Assembly: GCA_900546825.1 (NCBI GenBank)
Contig: UREE01000020.1
Span: forward strand, 1-28,767
DNA: 28,767 nucleotides
Origin: an uncultured Collinsella sp.
GTDB taxonomy: Bacteria > Actinomycetota > Coriobacteriia > Coriobacteriales > Coriobacteriaceae
Reading direction: 5' to 3'
The notes beneath the pieces are model-generated. The model did not search any database, had not been told where the DNA came from, and saw only the letters and a program-made list of their open reading frames with translations. Positions within the stretch are counted from its first letter, which is position 1, and each line of letters begins with the position of its first letter. The position numbers and the translations under genes are program-made. Of the stretch, positions 23,207 through 28,767 are shown in pieces.

Positions 23207-24922
23207 CTATTGTGCCGAGCCCGCAACGGGCTCAAAATGCTTGTCCTTCACGGCAGCAGCCAGGCGATCGGCAAGATCGCGTACGCGCGGATCCAGGCGA
23301 GCGGCACCCGGATTGACAAAGAAGCGCGCTGTGCAGTCCATGATGCGACCAGTAATAACCAGGTCGTTATCGCGCAGCGTGGCACCCGTGGCGGTAATGT
23401 CCACGATGCGATCGGTCATACCGACGATGGGGCCCAGCTCGATGTTACCGTGCAGCGAGACAATATCGGCATTCACGCCGCGCTCGGCATACCAGGCACT
23501 CGCGATGCGCGGGTACTTGGTTGCCACGCGAAGCGAACCGCGGCGGGCATAGTTGCGCTCGGCCTGACCGGCGCGCCAAGCGGGCTCAGCCTCAATAAAG
23601 GTGCACAGGCCGTAGCCCAGATCGACCAGCTGCAGCAGGTTGAGGTCGGCCTCGATAAGCGAATCCCAGCCGCAGATGCCACAATCGGCACCACCGCAGC
23701 CCACAAAGGCGGGCGCATCGCTGGGGCGCACAATGACAAACTCGATATCTCCGACCGCGCCCTCGCCGGCACGCGTATCGCGACCGCGCACGATCAGGTG
23801 ACGGCCGGGGTCGCGCAGCTCGGAGACGTCCAGGCCCGCGGCCTCGAGCACATCGAGCGTATCGGCCTTAAGCGAGCCCTTGGGAACGGCGATGCGCAGC
23901 GGACCCTCGGCGCCGCGGCCCGCGGCGTGATCGCCGTCGGAAGCGGCGTCCTCGGCCGAGGTACGCGCGGCCTCCAGACGCTCGAGCGAAAAGGCGAAGC
24001 CCGCCGCCGGCACCTCGATGCCGTCGCCAAATGCGCCGGTAAAGATGGAATCGTAGCGTCCACCCGAACCGACCGGGTCGGGCAGGCCACCGGCATAGGC
24101 CTTAAAAACCAGACCCGTGTAGTAATCAAACGAGTTCATGATGGAGAAGTCGAACGACAGCACCTGGGCGTCCTCGGGAGCCAGGCCCTCGACCAGGGCA
24201 CGCAGCTCGCGCGTGAGCGGCGCGACGATACCGGCAGCTTCCAGCAACGCGCCCACACGGTCGAGCACCTCGGCGCCACCGTGCAGGCGCGGCAGCTCGC
24301 TGATGGCAGCCTTGACGGCCTCGCGCTCGGCACTTACCGCCACACGGGCATCGAGGCCCACAAAGTCGTTGGCGTGCACGCAGCGCAGGGCCTCGGCAGC
24401 CAGCTCACGATCCTCGCATACCGCGAGCAATTCCTTAAAAGGACGCACGCTGCCTGCAATAATGCGCGCATCGGGCAGCGCCAGCTCGTGCACGGCCTCG
24501 GCCACGAGCGAAACAATCTCGACATCGCCCGCGGTATCTCCCGCACCGATGAGTTCAAAGCCCAACTGCGTAAACTGACGCGAGCCGCCGGCATTGCGCT
24601 GGCACTCGCGAACCACCGGCGCCTCGTAGCGCAGGCGCAGCGGCAAATCGGCCGCGCGCATGCGGGTCGAAACCAAGCGCACGATCGGCAACGTGTTGTC
24701 GGGACGAACCACCAGCAAACGCCCGTCATCGTCAAAGAGCTTAAACGGCGTGTCCGCAATGCGGCCACCTTCCTCGAGCGAACCCTTGTCCTCGAGCAGC
24801 GGCGTCTCAACCGGCAGGTAATGATGCTCCCTAAAGCAGCCCTTCACCGTACATGCGATCTCCTCGCGTGCCTGAGCCTCCTCGGGCAATATGTCCCGGA
24901 ATCCCCACGGTGTGGCCGTCAT
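23207..24922 (-). CDS. HisZ-HisG fusion: ATP phosphoribosyltransferase regulatory plus catalytic parts
   Basis: 571 aa. Residues 1-320 are HisZ, a HisRS paralogue: TPWGFRDILPEEAQARE, motif 2 RYEAPVVRECQRNAGGSRQF, GFELIGAG, YYTGLVFKAYA, GSGGRYDSI and motif 3-like GFAFSLERL. A linker (321-340, Ala/Asp/Gly-rich) leads to a short-form HisG (341-571): LRIAVPKGSL, VATKYPRIA (466-474), NIELGPIVGMTDRIVD and the PRPP loop DITATGATL (508-516). The short HisG lacks the C-terminal ACT-like regulatory domain and normally needs separate HisZ; here both are one chain. It catalyses the committed step, ATP plus PRPP to phosphoribosyl-ATP, and is the usual point of histidine feedback. AGGAGG lies eight bases before the ATG. 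No frameshift separates the halves. Confidence 0.93.
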   Translation of the reverse strand: MTATPWGFRDILPEEAQAREEIACTVKGCFREHHYLPVETPLLEDKGSLEEGGRIADTPFKLFDDDGRLLVVRPDNTLPIVRLVSTRMRAADLPLRLRYEAPVVRECQRNAGGSRQFTQLGFELIGAGDTAGDVEIVSLVAEAVHELALPDARIIAGSVRPFKELLAVCEDRELAAEALRCVHANDFVGLDARVAVSAEREAVKAAISELPRLHGGAEVLDRVGALLEAAGIVAPLTRELRALVEGLAPEDAQVLSFDFSIMNSFDYYTGLVFKAYAGGLPDPVGSGGRYDSIFTGAFGDGIEVPAAGFAFSLERLEAARTSAEDAASDGDHAAGRGAEGPLRIAVPKGSLKADTLDVLEAAGLDVSELRDPGRHLIVRGRDTRAGEGAVGDIEFVIVRPSDAPAFVGCGGADCGICGWDSLIEADLNLLQLVDLGYGLCTFIEAEPAWRAGQAERNYARRGSLRVATKYPRIASAWYAERGVNADIVSLHGNIELGPIVGMTDRIVDITATGATLRDNDLVITGRIMDCTARFFVNPGAARLDPRVRDLADRLAAAVKDKHFEPVAGSAQ

Positions 24923-24957
24923 CTGGTGAGCCTCCTCATGCTGCGTTTCATATAGAA

Positions 24958-24989
24958 CAGAAGACCGGCATAGCTCCGCCGGTCTTCTG
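24958..24989 (-). promoter_or_regulatory. 12-bp perfect hairpin upstream of the his operon
   Basis: CAGAAGACCGGC (24958-24969) and its exact complement (24978-24989) enclose an 8-nt loop, 35 nt before the hisZG ATG. On the - strand it is followed by TTCTATAT, a weak T tract. It may terminate the upstream epimerase transcript or fold in the his leader. TATGCT at 24998-25003 (- strand) just before it could be a -10 box. Confidence 0.6.
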
Positions 24990-25091
24990 GGTACTTTAGC
25001 ATACTAGAGTGCTTGCGGGGAAAATCCGTCGCAGCCGCTCACGCCGTATTCATTTGGAAACATGGGGCAGATTGCCGCAGCCCAACCCCAC

Positions 25092-25928
25092 CTAGGCGCC
25101 AATCGCACGACGATACTCTGCCATTACCTGCGCATCGGCAGCTGCGGGGTCGGCAAAATAGCGCCCGTCATAGGTCTCGGCCGAAACAACTCCGCGATAG
25201 CCGCGCGCCACCAGCCTATCCAGGTCAGCGCGCATATCGCGGTCGCCGTCACCCCAGGCAAGATGCGTCGTGCCATCTGCCGCAACATCGACAAAATGCA
25301 CGTGGGCGACATCATCGCCAAGCAGATCGAAGTAATCGTCGATGGTATCCCCCGCCACCGCCATGGCGCCCATATCCAGACACGCCTTAAGTGCCGGATG
25401 ATCAACTGCCTCGATCATGCGCTTCGTATCGGCCGCCGAGTTCACGATCATCGACTCAACCGGCTGTAGGGCTTCGAGCACCAGTCGCACGCCGCGTTCT
25501 CCCGCATGCTCGGCAATCGCACGCAGCATCGAGGCGCTGCGACCCCACGCGTCCTCGATCGGCTCGTTCAAAAATGCCCAGCCGCTCGAGACCATGACCT
25601 GCTCGGCTCCAAGTTCCGCCGCGATATCCACAACGTTCTTAAAGTACGCGAGCGTGCGGGCACGCGCCTCATTCCCACGCGCCGCGATATTCCACGGCTT
25701 GGGGTTGTTCTGTTCGGGACAAAGCCCCACAATCCGAACTCCATACCGCTGCGACAGCTCCCGCACCTGCTCGAGCGAATCGTATCCATGGCAATCGACA
25801 TACAGATGCATCGCCCCGGTCCAAAGCTCGCAACACGTGTAGCCCGAGGCCGCTGCCGAGGAAAAGAATTCCTCAAGGTCAAAATAGCGATGGCTGATAT
25901 TCATGACGGCAAGCTGTGGATACTCCAT
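25092..25928 (-). CDS. FrlC-like sugar-phosphate isomerase/epimerase (xylose-isomerase-like TIM barrel)
   Basis: 278 aa from the ATG at 25928, with AAGGTGG six bases upstream; a GTG at 25935-25937 overlaps that site and is rejected. SGYTCCELWTGAMH, YGVRIVGLCPEQNN, MVSSGWAFLN, VRLVLEALQPVESMIVN, LKACLDMGAM, VAHVHFVDVAADG and GVVSAETYDGRYF follow the AP-endonuclease-2 fold. Metal ligands are expected at the Glu of LEAL, the Asp of CLDMG, the His of VHFVD and the Glu of AETY. From memory, the order and wording of these segments resemble E. coli FrlC, the fructoselysine/psicoselysine 3-epimerase. Placement after a mannose-family PTS supports a catabolic role. Exact substrate is inferred. Confidence 0.8.
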   Translation of the reverse strand: MEYPQLAVMNISHRYFDLEEFFSSAAASGYTCCELWTGAMHLYVDCHGYDSLEQVRELSQRYGVRIVGLCPEQNNPKPWNIAARGNEARARTLAYFKNVVDIAAELGAEQVMVSSGWAFLNEPIEDAWGRSASMLRAIAEHAGERGVRLVLEALQPVESMIVNSAADTKRMIEAVDHPALKACLDMGAMAVAGDTIDDYFDLLGDDVAHVHFVDVAADGTTHLAWGDGDRDMRADLDRLVARGYRGVVSAETYDGRYFADPAAADAQVMAEYRRAIGA

Positions 25929-25945
25929 CTTGTCCACCTTTCGGC

Positions 25946-25979
25946 AAAAGGGCGCCGCAGCACAGTGTGCGCGACGCCC
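25946..25979 (-). terminator. Candidate terminator after the PTS IID gene
   Basis: An imperfect GC-rich stem (GGGCG.../...CGCCC, 25950-25979) is followed on the - strand by TTTT (25946-25949). It lies between the IID stop (26012) and the FrlC-like gene. The T run is short, so it may be leaky and lower expression of the last gene. Confidence 0.5.
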
Positions 25980-26011
25980 CCTCTTACATTGTTTTAATTA
26001 TGACGGATGCC

Positions 26012-26848
26012 CTACTGAACACCAAGCACTCCAAAGAACGCGCCGGCGATACTCACGAGTAGGATCACGAGCATGATGAGCAGCGGATTCATCTTCTTCT
26101 TGAGCATGAGATAGACGATTCCAAACAGCCCCATCGTGACAAAGCCCGGGAAGATTCCGTTGAGCAGCTCGGCGAGCGTCTGAGCGCCATCGCCCGCGCC
26201 GACCATGAGCGGAATGTCCACGGTGACCATCTCCATGGTCATAGCACCGATCACCATGGCGCCCATGATAGAGGCCATCTTGACGATCGTGTCCATAATG
26301 CCCGATTCCTGGACTTTGCTGATCATGTCCGAGCCAAAGCGATATCCCACAAACGTCAGCAGGTAACGGATGATGTAGTGAGGGACGTTGAACACGAGCA
26401 GGAACAAAATCGGGCCAAGAATAGAGCCCTGCAGCGCCAGCGACGTGCCGACACCCGTTGCCAAAATTCGCAGCGTGCCCCAGTAGAAGGCATCGCCCAC
26501 GCCGGACAGCGGTCCCATCAAAGCAAGCTTGACATTAGAGATCGCGCTCGTGTCAAAGCTATCGTCAGTAGCGTTGACCTCTTCCATTGCGGCAGCAATG
26601 GACATGGGGAGCGTCGAGATGTACGGCGTGACGTTATAGAGCTCCATATGGCGCTTGAGTGCGGCCTTAAAGTCTGCATCCTGCGGATACAGCTTGCGAA
26701 GGATCGGCATAAGGGCCCACATAAAGCCGATATGGCCCATACGCTCGTAGTTCCAGGAATGCTCATAGGGAATCGAGCGCCAGAACAGCTTCTTAAGGTC
26801 TGCGCGGGAAATCAGCCCGTCATAAGAAGACTCAAACTTAAAACTCAT
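26012..26848 (-). CDS. PTS mannose/fructose/sorbose-family IID component
   Basis: 278 aa from the ATG at 26848, with GGGAG eight bases upstream; a TTG at 26863 is the only longer option. Family features are the N-terminal LISRADLKKLFWRSIPYEHSW (cited in part), YERMGHIGFMWALMPILRKLY, a pair AAAMEEVNAT and NVKLALMGPLSGVGDAFYWGTLRI, then hydrophobic segments in the last third and a C-terminal membrane helix (LLIMLVILLVSIAGAFFGVL). IID forms the membrane channel with IIC and is unique to this PTS family. It overlaps the IIC stop by 11 nt. Confidence 0.95.
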   Translation of the reverse strand: MSFKFESSYDGLISRADLKKLFWRSIPYEHSWNYERMGHIGFMWALMPILRKLYPQDADFKAALKRHMELYNVTPYISTLPMSIAAAMEEVNATDDSFDTSAISNVKLALMGPLSGVGDAFYWGTLRILATGVGTSLALQGSILGPILFLLVFNVPHYIIRYLLTFVGYRFGSDMISKVQESGIMDTIVKMASIMGAMVIGAMTMEMVTVDIPLMVGAGDGAQTLAELLNGIFPGFVTMGLFGIVYLMLKKKMNPLLIMLVILLVSIAGAFFGVLGVQ

Positions 26849-27629
26849 CGAACCCACTCCCAATCGCAGGATCCTCGGTTGCCACTGCGGGCTGCTCCGC
26901 CTTTTTCTTCTCGCCCAAAACCGTCATCGCGACGACGATGATCGCGGCAAAGATCGCCACGCCCGTCGTGCTAATGCCAAAGTAGGCGACGAGGAAGAAG
27001 CCAGCGAAGAAGAACGGAGCCACCGTTTTGTTCATAATCATCTGCGCCAGCATCGCAAAGCCGAGTGCGGGCAAGAAGGCGGCGGCGACATCCATGCCGG
27101 TCTGAACGAAATCGGGGATGATGTTGAGCAGGCTGGCGACGGCATCGGCGCCAAAGAAGAATGCCAGGGGAATAATCAGCAGGCCGCACCAGCTCTGCGC
27201 ATAACCCGCGATAAGCATGTTGCGCGTGATGGCCTTGGTGTCTCCGTCCTCGACGTTTTTGTCGATACGGTGCACCAGCAGCAGCATCACCGGCTGGCCC
27301 AGGGCGGTATCGAGCGCCAGGACGATCGTTGCGATGGGAATGCCCAGGGTCAGGGCCGCCGAAGCGTCCGCTCCGGCCTGCATGGCAAGCGACACGCCCA
27401 GGATGGTTCCGGAAATCGTATCGGGCGGGTTATACGCACCGACCGAGATGGCGCCGACCATGGCAAGCTCCATCGTGGCGCCCATGATCGTGCCGGTCAC
27501 CATGTCGCCCATGACAAGGCCAACCAGAGGTCCGAGCACGATCGGGCGCTGGAGGTAGCTCGTGCCCGTCAGCCACTCGGAATAACCCAAAAGGGCAATA
27601 AGGAAAATCAGGATTGTCTTGATAACCAT
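26838..27629 (-). CDS. PTS mannose/fructose/sorbose-family IIC component
   Basis: 263 aa polytopic membrane protein. PIVLGPLVGLVMGDMVTGTI and ATMELAMVGAISVGAYNPPD match the conserved IIC-Man core near residues 30-70, and about eight hydrophobic segments continue to residue 240. A charged cytoplasmic tail follows (EKKKAEQPAVATEDP). It binds and moves the sugar together with IID. Eight nucleotides separate it from the IIB stop, so the genes are co-transcribed. Confidence 0.95.
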   Translation of the reverse strand: MVIKTILIFLIALLGYSEWLTGTSYLQRPIVLGPLVGLVMGDMVTGTIMGATMELAMVGAISVGAYNPPDTISGTILGVSLAMQAGADASAALTLGIPIATIVLALDTALGQPVMLLLVHRIDKNVEDGDTKAITRNMLIAGYAQSWCGLLIIPLAFFFGADAVASLLNIIPDFVQTGMDVAAAFLPALGFAMLAQMIMNKTVAPFFFAGFFLVAYFGISTTGVAIFAAIIVVAMTVLGEKKKAEQPAVATEDPAIGSGFDEF

Positions 27630-27637
27630 GATGGCCC

Positions 27638-28108
27638 CTAACCGATGACCTTCGCGGCGTCAGTCTTCGCATCTGCCGGAATCATCTGAATGAACAGCTC
27701 GTAGCCCTCGCCGAGCAGCTCTTTGACGTATGCCTCGTTTTCGGGCGTGAGAAATACGCTGGTCGAGACCTGGCGGGCATCCTCGCTAAAGGCAACATTG
27801 CCGAGGTTGATCTTCTTGACGCCCATCGCCTTGGCGACGGCACCGGCCTGTTGGATCGTCTCGCAAACCACGAAGAGCTTGTACTTGTCGGTCACACCGC
27901 TCTGGAGCGCCTTGACGGCATCCTCGGTGTTTTTGACGACGACCTTGCATCCTTCGGGCTTTGCAAGGGACAGGGCCTGCAGACGAAGCTTGTCGTTGAG
28001 GACCGTGTCGCTCACTAACAGGATGCAGTCGGCACCCAGAGCCGAGGTCCAGCTAACGGCAACCTGGCCGTGAAGCAGTCGATAGTCCACGCGAATCATC
28101 TGAATCAT
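27638..28108 (-). CDS. PTS mannose/fructose/sorbose-family IIB component
   Basis: 156 aa cytoplasmic phosphotransferase. IRVDYRLLHGQVAVSWT holds the phosphoacceptor H14, as in ManX-type IIB domains, and INLGNVAFSEDARQVSTSVFLT is also conserved. It takes phosphate from IIA and gives it to the sugar in IIC/IID. AGGAG lies seven bases before the ATG. IIA and IIB are separate genes here, not fused as in E. coli ManX. Confidence 0.95.
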   Translation of the reverse strand: MIQMIRVDYRLLHGQVAVSWTSALGADCILLVSDTVLNDKLRLQALSLAKPEGCKVVVKNTEDAVKALQSGVTDKYKLFVVCETIQQAGAVAKAMGVKKINLGNVAFSEDARQVSTSVFLTPENEAYVKELLGEGYELFIQMIPADAKTDAAKVIG

Positions 28109-28124
28109 GATGTGCTCCTAACGA

Positions 28125-28541
28125 TTAAAACTCATCGAGTTCGGCCTGCCCCAGCAGGTCGTTGACGTACTTGACCTTGGTGTCGTCCGCCTCGACGATC
28201 TGGCGAATGGCCTCATCGATCGGGGTGGAGTCGGGCACGAACAGCAGCTGAATAAGGAGCGGCAGATTCATATTGGTCACCAGGTGCGTGTTGGGGCGCG
28301 TCTGGGCGATCTTGGTGAACTCGTTGTTGACGCTGCCGCCAAAGAGGTCGGTGCAAACGACGACCTCATCGTCCGCGGCAAAGCCGTCCAGAATCGCTGC
28401 GGCCTCCTTGACCAGGTCCTCGTTTCCGTCGACATACATAGACAGCGCATGGACGTTCTCGCGCTCGCCCGAGAGTAGCCCAATGCTCTCGACGATTCCG
28501 GACGCAAAATGAGCATGGGATGCAACGATAAACTGCCTCAT
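28125..28541 (-). CDS. PTS mannose/fructose/sorbose-family IIA component
   Basis: 138 aa from the ATG at 28541, preceded by AAAGGGGA; the frame to 28589 would read through the terminator. MRQFIVASHAHFASGIVES places the phospho-histidine at H9 (H11 is the alternative). VVVCTDLFGGSVNNEF is the IIA-Man signature (usually DLFGGSP.N). It accepts phosphate from HPr. It is the first PTS gene of the unit, after the internal terminator. Confidence 0.94.
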   Translation of the reverse strand: MRQFIVASHAHFASGIVESIGLLSGERENVHALSMYVDGNEDLVKEAAAILDGFAADDEVVVCTDLFGGSVNNEFTKIAQTRPNTHLVTNMNLPLLIQLLFVPDSTPIDEAIRQIVEADDTKVKYVNDLLGQAELDEF

Positions 28542-28571
28542 TCGATTCCCCTTTCTTGCGAACTTCGGCAT

Positions 28572-28600
28572 AAAAATGCCCGGACGCATGCGCCCGGGCA
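28572..28600 (-). terminator. Intrinsic terminator between the SIS-type gene and the PTS genes
   Basis: TGCCCGG and CCGGGCA (28577-28600), extended by GCGCATGCGT pairing, form a strong stem followed on the - strand by TTTTT (28572-28576). It should cap or attenuate transcription leaving the upstream gene. Confidence 0.82.
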
Positions 28601-28635
28601 GGGTGCTTCTTGATCAGTAGCTAATTTGTCGCCGA

Positions 28636-28767
28636 TTAGTAATCGAACTGGTGATAGTAGCGACGGTAGTTGAGGTTGTGCTTGGTGACCGTCTCGTAGT
28701 AAGCGGCAAGGCGATCGGTGATCAGCGAGGAGAGGATCCACGGAGACACGATGACGCGGAACTCGTC
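28636..28767 (-). CDS. C-terminal end of a probable SIS-domain sugar isomerase/deglycase (partial)
   Basis: The window edge cuts this gene; 43 codons and a TAA (28636-28638) are present. The tail reads DEFRVIVSPWILSSLITDRL then AAYYETVTKHNLNYRRYYHQFDY (cited in part). A helix, then H-x-L-x-x-RRY-x-x-x-x-Y at the very end, is what I expect of SIS-domain proteins of the FrlB/AgaS-like group. If correct, its neighbours (mannose-family PTS and FrlC-like epimerase) point to a fructoselysine-6-phosphate or glucoselysine-6-phosphate deglycase. The short length makes this tentative. Confidence 0.5.
   Translation of the reverse strand, partial: DEFRVIVSPWILSSLITDRLAAYYETVTKHNLNYRRYYHQFDY

Noticed and set aside
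23207..24922. Histidyl-tRNA synthetase for the N-terminal half of the fusion
   Set aside because: It is inside the his operon, lacks an anticodon-binding domain at its end and is followed by HisG, so HisZ is the better call.
24899..24950. Histidine attenuator leader peptide or T-box upstream of hisZG
   Set aside because: The short ORF has no histidine codons, and the region between the candidate promoter and hisZG is too short and lacks the elements expected of a T-box.
22328..24955. 875-codon + strand open frame antisense to hisD and hisZG
   Set aside because: It runs across two well-recognised genes and their gap. Its translation is rich in His, Arg and Gly with no family motif, as expected of an antisense shadow in GC-rich DNA.
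1..28767. CRISPR array, prophage or insertion sequence
   Set aside because: No regularly spaced direct repeats, no transposase, integrase or phage structural motifs were seen. The palindromic elements lack any coding capacity.

Overview
The window reads as chromosomal DNA of a high-GC anaerobic gut actinobacterium of the class Coriobacteriia, most likely Collinsella. This rests on the enolase/FtsB-like/Ppx gene order, the GC-rich codon use with long antisense shadow frames, a HisZ-HisG fusion inside a compact his operon, and mannose-family PTS genes. The genus is an inference from gene content and style; no database was searched.

Positions 1-11200 hold short housekeeping blocks. First comes a PPP-type metallophosphatase whose frame is cut by one in-frame TAG. 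A divergent + strand group follows: a TS-N/UBA-plus-membrane protein, then an OmpR-type response regulator and its histidine kinase. Next are a 182-bp palindromic element and a strong palindromic terminator, then a small - strand pair (GatB-like PTS IIB and a VOC-fold protein), a + strand membrane-anchored helical protein and tRNA-Leu(UAA). The - strand then carries the Ppx/GppA phosphatase, an FtsB/DivIC-like protein and enolase (closed by its own terminator), and the unit larC2-like, yfcE-like, mazG.

Positions 11280-16580 (+ strand) hold an inverted repeat, a 1188-aa CydD-CydC-like fused ABC exporter translationally coupled to a YgbA_NO-family cysteine-rich protein, and a PHP-family histidinol-phosphatase-like gene that converges on the his operon.

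Positions 16607-24922 (- strand) form a nearly complete histidine operon in transcriptional order: hisZ-hisG fusion, hisD, hisC, hisB, hisH, hisA, hisF, hisI, an unnamed 75-aa gene, hisE. Most junctions overlap or nearly touch, so the 147-nt hisF-hisI gap, filled by a three-tier hairpin, and the hisB-hisH hairpin stand out. The missing histidinol-phosphate phosphatase step can be supplied by the convergent PHP gene.

Positions 25092-28767 (- strand) form a sugar-amine-like catabolic locus: the end of a probable SIS-domain gene, an internal terminator, mannose-family PTS IIA, IIB, IIC and IID, another terminator, and a FrlC-like sugar-phosphate isomerase/epimerase. The combination suggests uptake and breakdown of an Amadori-type compound such as fructoselysine, and it is the most interesting functional hypothesis here. 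No CRISPR array, rRNA, transposase, integrase or phage gene was seen.
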